Assembly (NCBI RefSeq): GCF_001297125.1
Contig: NZ_LHPC01000050.1
Coordinates: 51,351 to 115,350, forward strand
DNA length: 64,000 bases
Direction: 5' to 3'
DNA from: Pseudomonas sp. RIT-PI-q
GTDB taxonomy: Bacteria > Pseudomonadota > Gammaproteobacteria > Pseudomonadales > Pseudomonadaceae
This document shows, piece by piece, positions 42,668-50,982 of the stretch (the stretch's first letter is position 1; each line of letters begins with the position of its first letter). Made by a program: the position numbers and the translations under genes. Below the pieces are notes generated by a model. That model ran no database searches. It was not told where the DNA came from and worked only from the letters and a program-made list of their open reading frames with translations.

Positions 42668-45361
42668 ATGAGAGACGATCTGCGTCACGACGTTCTGCAG
42701 CGCATCGAGTCCGAATTCGGCCTCAAACACCGTGCGCCCACCAACTACATGCGTGGGGGAACTTGTCCCAAGTGCAACAAAAAAGAGCTGTACACCCGTT
42801 TCGACAGTCCGTGGCAGCTGATTTGTGGTCGGCAGGAAAAGTGCGGCCACACAGTGCATGTGAAAGAGATCTACGACGACCTCTTTGAAGACTGGAGCAA
42901 GCGCGTTCCAGCTACTGAGAACGCCCCCACAGCGACAGCACGTGCATACCTTGAGTTTGCCCGCGGCTTCAATATTTCATTGATCGGTGGTTGGTTCACG
43001 CAGGAAACGTACTACTCCACCCAGCACGACGCCGGCAGTGCGACGGTCCGTTTCGCCCTGGAGAAAGGAGGCTATTGGGAACGCCTGATCGACAAGCCGT
43101 CGCGCTTCGGCAAGATGAAAGCACGCTTCCAGCCGGGAGAGTCCTACAAAGGAGTGTGGTGGTGCCCGCCTTGCGTCGACGTGCTCGAGGCGAAAGAGAT
43201 CTGGATCGTCGAGGGCATATTCGACGCGCTTGCCCTGGTACATCACAACGTTGCCGCCGTGTCGGCAATGTCCTCCAACGCGTTCCCGGCCGACTCTCTG
43301 CAAGCCTTGGTGGCGGCTCGTCCGGGCAACCTGCCAAAGCTGGTTTGGGCGCTGGATAACGAACCAGGTGCACACGCCTACACCAAGCGTTGGGTCCGTA
43401 TGGCCCGTGAGCTGGGCTTCACCTGCGAAGCAGCCCAGATCCCCCAACGGGATAACAGAAAGGTCGACTGGAACGACCTGCACCAGCGTTGGCAATTCCT
43501 GGACGAAGGCGAGAAGCGTGATACTCAGGTCGACAAAGACATCACCACCGCTCGGCATCACGGTGCCCTGCTGATCGCTGAGAACGCCACCGAGAAGGCC
43601 CTGGTGATGTTCGATTGGAAGCGCCGCAGCGAATTCCACCTGGAATACGGTAACCGCCTGTACTGGTTCAAGCTCGACCTGGAGAAGTACAACAAGGCGA
43701 TCCAAGAGCTCGAGGACAGCGACCACCACGAAGACCAGCAGTTGAACAACAAACAGATGCGCTCCAAGGCCATGCAGCAGTGCGGCGCGCTGCAGCGCAT
43801 CGCAACCTGTAACCCGAAGGCCCTGTACTACCAGGAAAACAAGCTCACCGACGAGTCCTGGTACTACTTCCGGATCACATTTGCTCACGATGCGGCACCG
43901 ATCAAGAACACCTTCACCAGCTCGCAGATCGCCTCGTCTGCAGAGTTCAAGAAGCGCCTGCTCGGCATTGCGCCGGGCGGGATGTTCACCGGCACCACCC
44001 AGCAGCTGGACGCCTTCATTGAGGAGCAAACCGACGCCCTCAAAACCGTTCAGACCATCGACTTCACCGGCTACACCCGTGAGCACAGCGCGTATGTCTA
44101 CGGCGACGTGGCGGTGCGCGATGGGAAAGTGTTCAAGTTGAACGAAGAGGACTTCTTCGACATGGACCGGTTGAGCATCAAGACTCTCAGCCAGTCGGTG
44201 ATCCTCAACCTGAACACGGACTTGGAGAAGTTCGACACCGAGTGGATGGACATCATCTGGCAATGCTTCGGTGCCAAGGGCCTGGTCGCGCTCGCATTCT
44301 GGTTCGGCTCCCTGTTCGCCGAGCAGATCCGGCAGCACCAAAAAAGCTACCCCTTCATGGAAATCATCGGTGAGCCAGGCGCCGGTAAGTCCACGCTGAT
44401 CGAGTTCCTATGGAAGCTCTGCGGTCGTATCGACTACGAGGGTTTCGACCCAACCAAGGGCACCCCAGTTGCTCGAGCACGTAACTTCGCCCAGGTCGGC
44501 AATCTGCCGGTGGTGCTGATCGAATCGGAGCGGGAAAAGACCGATGGCAGCCAAACCAAACAATACGACTGGGACGAACTGAAAACCGCCTACAACGGTC
44601 GCAGCGTCCGCTCCACCGGTGTGAAGAACAACGGCAACGACACCCGCGAGCCTCCTTTCCGTGGCGCTGTGGTAATCGGCCAGAACCACGCGGTGAACGC
44701 TTCCGAACCCATTCTTCAACGCCTGGTGCACATCGCCATGACGAAGGACGGGCAGACCCCACAAACCAAATTGCTGGTGGAAAAGCTCGAGCGTATGCCG
44801 GTCGACCGCGTCAGCGGCTTCCTGGTCAAGGCCACCATGATGGAAAGTAAGGTGATGGAGACCGTCCGCAAAAAGGGGCCCGAATACGAACAGCAGCTGC
44901 TGGCCCTGCCCGAGATCCGCACCGTCCGGATCGCGAAGAATCACGCCCAGCTGCACGCCCTAGTCGACGCCCTGGTTCACGTTGTCCCACTGAAAAAGCA
45001 CCAGGTGGACGCGGCCCACGCCGAGATCCGGAGCATGGCCAAGGAACGCCAGCTGGCAATCAACGCTGATCACCCGATCGTCGTCGAGTTCTGGGAGCTG
45101 TACGAATACTTGAACAGCACTGCAGGTGGGCTCAACCACTCCCGCAATGACGGCCTGATCGCGGTGAATCTTAACGACTTCGCCAAAGAAGCCGCAGAGA
45201 AACGCCAGAAAGTCCCGGACCTAACCGAGCTCAAGCGCCACCTGAAAACCAGTAAGTGCCCCAAGTTCGTTGAGACCAACAGAAACGTCTGCTCGGCATG
45301 GGATACCGATGCCGCCAACAAACCGAAAACCGTGCGGTGCTGGGTTTTCCAAGCTGCCTGA
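42668..45361 (+). CDS. Toprim primase-helicase, phage replication protein
   Basis: The 897-aa protein starts phage DNA replication. It has an N-terminal zinc site (CPKCNKKE...ICGRQEKCGH, about residues 33-59), a Toprim core (IWIVEGIFDALAL, about 178; ALDNEPG, about 225), and a helicase-type ATPase with Walker A GEPGAGKST (about 568-576). This is a DnaG/gp4-like replisome, not the rolling-circle gpA initiator of P2, so the replication block came from a different phage lineage. The early operon continues from 41264. Confidence 0.85.
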   Translation: MRDDLRHDVLQRIESEFGLKHRAPTNYMRGGTCPKCNKKELYTRFDSPWQLICGRQEKCGHTVHVKEIYDDLFEDWSKRVPATENAPTATARAYLEFARGFNISLIGGWFTQETYYSTQHDAGSATVRFALEKGGYWERLIDKPSRFGKMKARFQPGESYKGVWWCPPCVDVLEAKEIWIVEGIFDALALVHHNVAAVSAMSSNAFPADSLQALVAARPGNLPKLVWALDNEPGAHAYTKRWVRMARELGFTCEAAQIPQRDNRKVDWNDLHQRWQFLDEGEKRDTQVDKDITTARHHGALLIAENATEKALVMFDWKRRSEFHLEYGNRLYWFKLDLEKYNKAIQELEDSDHHEDQQLNNKQMRSKAMQQCGALQRIATCNPKALYYQENKLTDESWYYFRITFAHDAAPIKNTFTSSQIASSAEFKKRLLGIAPGGMFTGTTQQLDAFIEEQTDALKTVQTIDFTGYTREHSAYVYGDVAVRDGKVFKLNEEDFFDMDRLSIKTLSQSVILNLNTDLEKFDTEWMDIIWQCFGAKGLVALAFWFGSLFAEQIRQHQKSYPFMEIIGEPGAGKSTLIEFLWKLCGRIDYEGFDPTKGTPVARARNFAQVGNLPVVLIESEREKTDGSQTKQYDWDELKTAYNGRSVRSTGVKNNGNDTREPPFRGAVVIGQNHAVNASEPILQRLVHIAMTKDGQTPQTKLLVEKLERMPVDRVSGFLVKATMMESKVMETVRKKGPEYEQQLLALPEIRTVRIAKNHAQLHALVDALVHVVPLKKHQVDAAHAEIRSMAKERQLAINADHPIVVEFWELYEYLNSTAGGLNHSRNDGLIAVNLNDFAKEAAEKRQKVPDLTELKRHLKTSKCPKFVETNRNVCSAWDTDAANKPKTVRCWVFQAA

Positions 45362-45420
45362 CATTCACCAAGGGAAGAAACACAGATGAAAAGGTGCGAT
45401 CAACTCGCAAAAAACACCCA

Positions 45421-45636
45421 ATGACGAAAATACTGGATCGATTCATGAGGGAAAGAGAAGTGTTGGACGTCACCTCCTTTTCAAGAACCACGCTCTGGCG
45501 GGAAATCAAACGCGGGCGATTCCCCAGGTCAGTTGTAATTTCTGCGGGGCGAGTCGGTTGGAGGGAATCAGCTATATCTGCATGGCAGAGCAGCCCGGAA
45601 AGTTGGCAGGAATATAAATCAAACGAGGCCGCGTAA
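45421..45636 (+). CDS. AlpA-type small DNA-binding protein
   Basis: 71-aa winged-helix/AlpA-like protein: the FSRTTLWREIKRGRFPRSV motif is the AlpA recognition helix, and the end WRESAISAWQSS is also typical. AlpA proteins activate integrase or excision genes in P4-like elements. ATG 45421 starts 60 bp after the primase stop. Its stop codon lies in the loop of a terminator. Confidence 0.8.
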   Translation: MTKILDRFMREREVLDVTSFSRTTLWREIKRGRFPRSVVISAGRVGWRESAISAWQSSPESWQEYKSNEAA

Positions 45637-45646
45637 GCGGCCTTTT
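45627..45646 (+). terminator. Terminator after the AlpA-like gene
   Basis: GGCCGC-GTAA-GCGGCC-TTTT. The TAA of the AlpA-like gene is inside the loop. A nearly identical hairpin ends the next gene at 46137, so the membrane-protein cassette lies between two copies. Confidence 0.85.
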
Positions 45647-45698
45647 CCGTACACTTAGGCATGATTATCCTGCAACCACAGCACGAGAAGGCAACCCC

Positions 45699-46130
45699 AT
45701 GGGATCAGCGTCTATTGTCATTTCCGCTATTTCGCTATGCGTCTCTGCACTGGCTTTGTGGCGCACACGGACTTCACTAACCGTGTTCCAGGAGGCAGAT
45801 GGAACGATCCAGGTCACCAATAACAGCCCGCACGCAGTGACGTTGGTCGAACTTGGAATGGTTGAGAGTGATGGAAGCTTCAAGTCATTTCACAGCAACA
45901 AGGACGGACCTGAGCTTCCATACCGACTTGATGCTCGCGATACCGTCTCGTTTAGGCCGAGTATCGGTATGACTGTAGAATTGGCACTCGAAGCGCATCC
46001 GCATGGCAGATCGGGTTGTTTCGTTCGAATGGCGAGCGGCCAGTTGCTCGGCAATAGAGGACGGATCAGCAGTGAGGTCAATACTGCGACGCGGCTTTAC
46101 TGGCGTATCCGCTCTGCGTTTAAACGCTAG
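45699..46130 (+). CDS. Membrane-anchored protein, possible moron/exclusion gene
   Basis: 143-aa protein with one N-terminal membrane helix (about residues 5-22) followed by a probably beta-rich domain rich in V and T. No named family. It is a single-gene cassette bounded by two near-identical terminators (45627 and 46137), the usual form of a phage moron. Superinfection exclusion is a reasonable guess from a membrane-anchored, separately terminated gene. Confidence 0.55.
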   Translation: MGSASIVISAISLCVSALALWRTRTSLTVFQEADGTIQVTNNSPHAVTLVELGMVESDGSFKSFHSNKDGPELPYRLDARDTVSFRPSIGMTVELALEAHPHGRSGCFVRMASGQLLGNRGRISSEVNTATRLYWRIRSAFKR

Positions 46131-46136
46131 CACCGA

Positions 46137-46156
46137 GGCCGCATGAGCGGCCTTTT
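46137..46156 (+). terminator. Terminator after the membrane-protein gene
   Basis: GGCCGC-ATGA-GCGGCC-TTTT hairpin. Its stem equals that of the terminator at 45627; only loop bases differ. Confidence 0.85.
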
Positions 46157-46218
46157 CTATTTCAGTGCAGCAAACCTCACATAGCCGACGAGTTTTGGAG
46201 CCTTACAGATCTACGTAA

Positions 46219-47091
46219 TTAGCGGCGCAACTCTTTGTTAGCCTTTACATAGTCTTGGAAATTTTGCGATTCAATCGGAGGATCACCATGAAAGAAAATC
46301 TTGGCGAAATTTCGTGCAATTGCGTTAGGGTCATTGAGTCTTTTTTTTGTGTGCTTACGGACTTGCTTGACCCGAAGTCGACGCTGCGCTCGATTTAAAT
46401 CCGGCTCCTTCTCCATCTGATTACTGACACTTTGCTCCAGCATTTCTTGCCGATCTTTCTGAGTGTGATGATGAATCAGATATCTGCTGAGATGGCTGTA
46501 GAACCACTCTCCTGCGACGATCAACCGCATATCCTCCGGTAGTGATGACAATCCAGTTGCGAGATCGCCAGTGGCCGCGACGACCTTGTAAAACTTGGAC
46601 ATTGTGTCTTCAAAGATTCCCGCTGACATTTCGACGTTGGGTGCTACCAGGAAGTTAAAGGGACTTGGAGAACTCACCTGAAGCCCGTTTGACAAGCCGA
46701 ACCCGTGACAGGCGGCAACCACGACGCCAGTATGGTTGCGTGTAGCTTGGTTGATCTGGGTTATCCACTCCTGCAGCTGTGCCCAAGCTACATATTCATC
46801 TGAGTCTGCGATGTACAGTCCTTTCTCAGGGTGCCCATGACTCTCAAAATGCAATATCGGTTTCAGCACACCAGACCTGCATTCCATCAACACTGACATA
46901 AAGTAGGCGTGTAAAGACGCGGCACTTGACACTCTGTACCGTGTGCAATAGCCATTCCGACCGATGGCACTAGTGTGGTCGGTGACGTTTGAATACAGAC
47001 GCCTTCCCGTCTGCAGTTCACCTGCTGGCAATGCATCGAAAATGATTAGACCGTTGTTTTTGCAGACGGAGATGTAGCTCAGCAATTCCAA
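46219..47091 (-). CDS. Caspase-like cysteine protease, putative defence effector
   Basis: 290-aa protein with the two hallmarks of the caspase fold: H85 in HFESHGHPEKG and C128 in VVAACHGFG, 43 residues apart, each at the end of a hydrophobic strand. The first 30 residues (NGLIIFDALPAG) provide the leading strand. The C-terminal third (about 200-290) is basic and helical, with no sensor domain I recognise. TTG 47091 is favoured as start because a GGGAG site lies 6 bp upstream. The gene follows the integrase by 41 bp on the same strand. Function in cell suicide or phage exclusion is inferred from fold and location. Confidence 0.6.
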   Translation of the reverse strand: MELLSYISVCKNNGLIIFDALPAGELQTGRRLYSNVTDHTSAIGRNGYCTRYRVSSAASLHAYFMSVLMECRSGVLKPILHFESHGHPEKGLYIADSDEYVAWAQLQEWITQINQATRNHTGVVVAACHGFGLSNGLQVSSPSPFNFLVAPNVEMSAGIFEDTMSKFYKVVAATGDLATGLSSLPEDMRLIVAGEWFYSHLSRYLIHHHTQKDRQEMLEQSVSNQMEKEPDLNRAQRRLRVKQVRKHTKKRLNDPNAIARNFAKIFFHGDPPIESQNFQDYVKANKELRR

Positions 47092-47132
47092 TCCGATCTC
47101 CCTTTTATACAGTCATGTTGTAGACACTTTAC

Positions 47133-48344
47133 CTATTCCAATTTGGCGGTTATAACGTTTTTTTGCAGCCAAGTGGCCCAACGTTGCAGGCCGTGCTGTT
47201 TCTCATCGAAATAGTCGTAGCGATCATAATGTTTTGATGCCACATCTCCGAAGGCATGTCCCTGGATCCGATCGCGCAACTCTTTCGTCAGCTTAGCGGT
47301 CCCCATCAACGTTTTGCAGGTCCGCCGCAAGTCCCGCATGGTAAATGGGCCATTGAACTTTTCCGGATGCCGGCTGCAAAGTTTGGTTACCGCGCGGGAC
47401 AATGAGTTGGCGTGCAACGAGCTATCTGGCACTTTCCCCTCAAAGGGATATGCGCTCGCTGCGTTAATTTCGTTCATGGCCTTCAGACTCTGGCGCATCA
47501 GCTTGTTGTAAGGCACAACATGCAACGAGCGTTCGCCCTCAGCCCCGCGTCCTTTCTTATTGCGAATAATTAAATGGTCCTTGAGGTATTGCCGGCGCTC
47601 GGTCGCGAGCAACTGTTCCGGACGTTGGCCACCTGACGCAATCAAGAACTTGATCAGTTCGGCCGTGACTACGCTTAACTGCTCGGGCAGCATTTGCCAG
47701 AGGTGCGCAAGTTCGGCGGTAGACAGGGCTCGATCACCTGGTTTCTCCCAGTCGGCCTGCACGGGCACGCTTGCCACCGGGTTGTTTTTGATCCCGAACT
47801 TCACATCGTTTTTCTGATAGCTGCGCGGGTTGAACTCCTGCTCCAAAGCCACTTGAAAAGCCGCGTGCAGTTGCGATCGAAGCCGGTTGCAATACGTGGT
47901 CACTCCATTCGCAATCATCTTGGCTATGATGTCCCGGATTTCACCTGGACCGATCAAAACAGCAGGAAGCTTCACCAGGCTTGGGAAGGGTTCAGAAACG
48001 TAGTGCTTAAAAGACCACTTCACATCCTCAACGGAAGCGGCACCTTCCCCTTTCAGTTTGGTGAGGTAACCGTCCATGACTTCCTGAAAAGTGCCGGCCG
48101 CGAGCACTACTTCTTTTTCGGCGCGGCACAGGTCCCGTGCGTCAGCTAAACCGAGCGTTGGCCAGGTGCCGAGCTTGCTCTTGATCTTCTTGCCACTGCT
48201 GTAGCGCTGGAAGTAAAACTCCTTCGTCCCGTTCGGACGCACCCGCAGAAACAGCACACCCTCTCCTCGGGCTGTACGGCCGTCCGAGACCGTGTATTCC
48301 TTTTCCGCAGGCTTCATTGCCTTGATTTGTTTCTCTGTGAGCAT
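47133..48344 (-). CDS. int: Site-specific integrase (tyrosine recombinase)
   Basis: 403-aa P4-type integrase with an N-terminal DUF4102 arm-binding domain. The catalytic set is visible: R in SGGQRPEQLL, R340 in TMRDLRRTCKTLMG, H363 in IQGHAFGDV and nucleophile Y373 in KHYDRYDY. It lies immediately inside attR and reads into the prophage, and mediates recombination at the tRNA-Gly core. Confidence 0.93.
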   Translation of the reverse strand: MLTEKQIKAMKPAEKEYTVSDGRTARGEGVLFLRVRPNGTKEFYFQRYSSGKKIKSKLGTWPTLGLADARDLCRAEKEVVLAAGTFQEVMDGYLTKLKGEGAASVEDVKWSFKHYVSEPFPSLVKLPAVLIGPGEIRDIIAKMIANGVTTYCNRLRSQLHAAFQVALEQEFNPRSYQKNDVKFGIKNNPVASVPVQADWEKPGDRALSTAELAHLWQMLPEQLSVVTAELIKFLIASGGQRPEQLLATERRQYLKDHLIIRNKKGRGAEGERSLHVVPYNKLMRQSLKAMNEINAASAYPFEGKVPDSSLHANSLSRAVTKLCSRHPEKFNGPFTMRDLRRTCKTLMGTAKLTKELRDRIQGHAFGDVASKHYDRYDYFDEKQHGLQRWATWLQKNVITAKLE

Positions 48345-48495
48345 TTGGGGGCCGTTGCTGGGGGCTGTATGTCTGGAATATAGGGCGAATCGCTGAAACA
48401 GCTTGAAATCGCCACTTGCCCTAAAAGTCCCGATTTAGTGGGCCAGGCGGGGCACAAGCATACATCCGGCACCAATTTGAAACACCATCCCCCCA

Positions 48496-48543
48496 AGCTT
48501 CCCAAGCTGATAACGAGGGTTCGATTCCCTTCACCCGCTCCAC
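48496..48543 (+). repeat. attR core (48-bp direct repeat)
   Basis: Exact copy of 12566-12613 and of the 3' half of tRNA-Gly. It is not a functional tRNA because the 5' half is missing. It marks the right end of the prophage. Confidence 0.96.
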
Positions 48544-48857
48544 ATCGTCTTTCCATGGACGTCTATACAACTCCACGGAACGCATGCCAGTCACTGAGCT
48601 AATACGGATTTTTTCCTAGCCTCATTCCAGTGACATCCAGCGAAAACCTCTGACTACCGGTCTTTTTTGGTACATAAAGTGGTACATCATTGCGGTATTT
48701 TCGCGTATCGCATTGTGGCTGGAGGAGATATCCCCAAGGGATAACCATCGCATCCAACTCCAATTCTGAGGGTTGGACATATAGGCTCACCGATTTCAAA
48801 ATTCGTCAGGCCAAAGCCACTGGCAAAAAATACACGCTCAGCGGCCGCAGTCTGTCT
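48544..48857. other. Region between attR and the HicB-like gene
   Basis: No complete gene. It contains the integrase remnant and a GTACATAAAGTGGTACAT repeat near 48670 resembling sequence upstream of integrases. Other short frames look like chance. Confidence 0.5.
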
Positions 48858-48875
48858 TCAGGCGTGCGCCTCACG
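48786..48875 (+). pseudogene. Remnant of a second integrase N-terminus
   Basis: Translation gives LTDFKIRQAKATGKKYTLSG, the N-terminal arm-binding domain of a DUF4102 integrase, followed by divergent sequence. It has no start codon in place and no downstream catalytic domain. It sits just outside attR, so it looks like the leftover of an earlier element at the same tRNA. Confidence 0.75.
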
Positions 48876-49190
48876 ATCAAGCACGTCAGCCACCCACTGG
48901 TTGATGCTCTTGTGAGCTAGCTGTGCTTTTACGGCGACGGATGCATGGAGCGCGGGGGCGAGACGCAGGCTGAGATTTCCAGAATAGGGCTTCTGCGGTG
49001 CACGACCCAGTTTGGCGCACGTCTCCAGATAATCAATCACCGCCTCTTCAAACGCAGCTCGAAGCTCGCTGACAGATTCTCCGTGGAACCCGACGACATC
49101 CTTGATACCTGCGATGTGGCCGACAAACAGACCGTCTTCATCGCTGTAGTCAATTCGGGCGGCGTAGCCTTGATAATTCATGACGTTCAC
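48858..49190 (-). CDS. HicB-family antitoxin
   Basis: 110-aa protein with a partial RNase-H-like HicB domain (RIDYSDEDGLFVGHIAGIKDVVGFHG, in parts) and a ribbon-helix-helix DNA-binding C-terminus (LSLRLAPALHASVAVKAQLAHKS). It should neutralise a toxin and repress its own operon. GTG 49190 overlaps the upstream small gene as GTGA; ATG 49181 is also possible. A normal HicA toxin is not evident nearby. Confidence 0.8.
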   Translation of the reverse strand: MNVMNYQGYAARIDYSDEDGLFVGHIAGIKDVVGFHGESVSELRAAFEEAVIDYLETCAKLGRAPQKPYSGNLSLRLAPALHASVAVKAQLAHKSINQWVADVLDREAHA

Positions 49191-49348
49191 AGAGTAACTC
49201 CTGCTTGTTCAAGGAAAGCCCGTGCATCACGCACGGTGCGAACGTACCCGTAACGGTAAAAACCGGACTTCAACAGACGGTGCAAAGTGAATGCAACAGG
49301 GGAATTAGAGTTTCGCTTTCTGCGAAGCCGGCAAAGTCTGTCAAACAT
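49187..49348 (-). CDS. 53-aa partner of the HicB-like gene
   Basis: Small basic protein (starts MFDRLCRLRRKRNSNSPVAF, ends RDARAFLEQAGVTL) translated in the frame that overlaps the HicB start by GTGA. It occupies the toxin position, but the GSHHxF motif of HicA is absent. It may be a decayed HicA, an unrelated toxin or a leader peptide. Confidence 0.5.
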   Translation of the reverse strand: MFDRLCRLRRKRNSNSPVAFTLHRLLKSGFYRYGYVRTVRDARAFLEQAGVTL

Positions 49349-49931
49349 CATCGCGCATCACCAATCGTGCAGTGCGTTCTGCGTGGCACTATTTCCTATC
49401 GACTAAGCAGTGGATAGCGGGTGACTCCCGCTTGGTTGGTAGGCAAAATCTGAGAGTTACGTATGAAAGAGCGTTAGCTGTTTTTCGGTGATGCCAACTG
49501 ATCATCCCTTCACCAGCGCCAATCATTTTTTCAGTCTCACGTCGTTTTTTGACGGGGATGCAGAAAAGAACAAAACCGTCTTTGATGGCCGGTTTTTTTG
49601 TGTCTGGGGTTTCGCTTTCTGAGGCAGTGACTTCCGTTAGCGTTTTTCTCGCAAAACACGGATTTATTATCAAATTTCTTCCGGCATTAATATTTTCACA
49701 CCTGAGATTAGCGTCTTCGCATGAGATCGATCCTCTGTTAACGTTTTTCTTGGCTCAGTAAAGAGTTTCGTCGATGCAAGTTGGTTTCAAGCCGCAAACG
49801 AGCCAAAAAAACCGGTCCAAATGACCGGTTTTTTTGTGGGCAGAATTCGGTAGATCATGCCCCTCTCATCGATATCAGATTGCATCTCTCCAAAGCGAGG
49901 ACTACCATCTCCCAAAACGGGAGGATGTGCA
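49349..49931. other. Intergenic region between the two TA-type loci
   Basis: 583 bp with no gene I trust. It includes hairpin/T-tract terminators near 49576-49597 and at 49810-49835; both share a GGTTTTTTTGTG tail. The last 70 bp hold the HigBA promoter region and a GGGAGG ribosome-binding site. Confidence 0.6.
49810..49835 (+). terminator. Terminator upstream of higBA
   Basis: Perfect 8-bp stem AACCGGTC/GACCGGTT with loop CAAAT and a T tract. What it terminates is unclear because no gene precedes it. Confidence 0.8.
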
Positions 49932-50234
49932 GTGCGAGTGATAGCAAAAGGAACCTTGCGGGAATTCTGGGAAAGCAGTCCGGCTTACACTGACGCCGAA
50001 ACGCCACTTGTTGAATGGTATCGACATATGGAAAAGGCCATCTATTGCACGCCACAAGAGGTCAAGGCGGAACTGAGAACGGCCAGCATCCTTAAGGGCG
50101 GCAGGGTTGTATTCAACATTGGCGGCAACAAATACCGAGTAATTCTGGCAATCGATTATCAGCGACAGCTAGGATTCATACGGTTCGTTGGCACCCACGC
50201 CCAGTATGATCAGATCAACGCGGAGACCGTGTAA
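49932..50234 (+). CDS. higB: HigB-type toxin (RelE-like mRNA interferase)
   Basis: 100-aa protein recognised by VRVIAKGTLREFWESSPAY near the N-terminus and GGRVVFNIGGNKYRVI (about 58-73), the HigB pattern. HigB toxins cleave mRNA on the ribosome. GTG 49932 is chosen (GGGAGG site 7 bp upstream). Its stop overlaps the antitoxin start, and toxin-first order is usual for higBA. Confidence 0.87.
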   Translation: MRVIAKGTLREFWESSPAYTDAETPLVEWYRHMEKAIYCTPQEVKAELRTASILKGGRVVFNIGGNKYRVILAIDYQRQLGFIRFVGTHAQYDQINAETV

Positions 50235-50593
50235 TGAACATTAAACCTATTCGCAGCGAAGAAGACCTGACCGCCGCATTTGTTCGCGTAGAGCAACTAT
50301 GGGGAGCAGAAATGGGGTCGCCTGAAGGCGATGAACTGGAAATTCTGGCGCTGCTCATCGAAAAATACGAAGACGAGCATTACCCAATGCCGCCCTCCGA
50401 CCCGATTGAAGCCATCAAATTTCGCATGGATCAACAAGGCCTGACCCCTCGAGACCTGGAACCCTTCATCGGTACGAGCGGGCGCGTATCCGAAGTGCTG
50501 AACCGTAAGCGCAAATTAAGCTTGGCGATGATCAAACGTCTGCACGACGGATTGAGAATTCCTTACGAGAGCTTGCTCGCGGGTGTTGCCTGA
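50234..50593 (+). CDS. higA: HigA-type antitoxin
   Basis: 119-aa XRE-type protein: N-terminal acidic region that binds HigB and a C-terminal helix-turn-helix (QGLTPRDLEPFIGTSGRVSEVL, about 73-95). It neutralises HigB and represses the pair. ATG 50234 overlaps the toxin stop by 1 base. Confidence 0.88.
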   Translation: MNIKPIRSEEDLTAAFVRVEQLWGAEMGSPEGDELEILALLIEKYEDEHYPMPPSDPIEAIKFRMDQQGLTPRDLEPFIGTSGRVSEVLNRKRKLSLAMIKRLHDGLRIPYESLLAGVA

Positions 50594-50655
50594 CACGCAG
50601 GAGAGCGTGAAGTAGCGTTAGCAAAATGACGCAAAAACTCGCTAGGTGTAGTGAC

Positions 50656-50688
50656 AAAAAAATCGGCCGTTTGTGGCCGTTTTTTTTG
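50656..50688 (+). terminator. Terminator after higBA
   Basis: Stem CGGCC/GGCCG (50664-50679) with loop GTTTGT and eight T residues, flanked by an A run so that it may act on both strands. Confidence 0.8.
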
Positions 50689-50982
50689 TGGGTTGGATTT
50701 GGTAAACGCTAGTCCTTCCCCGGTAACAGCATGCACACATGCCAATTTTGAGTGCCGATTGCCCACTCTTCGGGATCCCGAACGAGGCCGATATTCAGAA
50801 AAAGCAACGTCCTACACTAGTCTGGGAAATGTCCGTAGACTTGCGCATTGCTGTGCATTTGCATCGAGGCCTATAGTCTAGCCGGCGCCAAATGGCGCTT
50901 CGGGTTTGGCGACTCGATTCCAATGTACAAAGCCTCCGATCAGTTTTCGGATCGCTTTACAGCACTTTGCTACCCGTTTTTT

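Larger units (their letters stand above)
12566..48543. mobile_element. HP1/P2-like prophage integrated in tRNA-Gly(CCC)
   Basis: Bounded by a perfect 48-bp direct repeat of the tRNA 3' end. Unique prophage DNA is about 12614-48543 after counting one repeat, about 35.9 kb. Structural gene order (portal and large terminase divergent from scaffold, capsid, small terminase, completion, DUF2586 sheath, DUF2597 tube, lysis cassette, chaperone, tape measure, DUF2590, baseplate) matches HP1 of Haemophilus more closely than P2. No morphogenesis gene is visibly broken, so it may be inducible. Confidence 0.95.

Noticed and set aside
49389..49673. A minus-strand frame of 94 codons in the TA region
   Set aside because: It overlaps terminator-like sequence and has no ribosome site or protein-like pattern.
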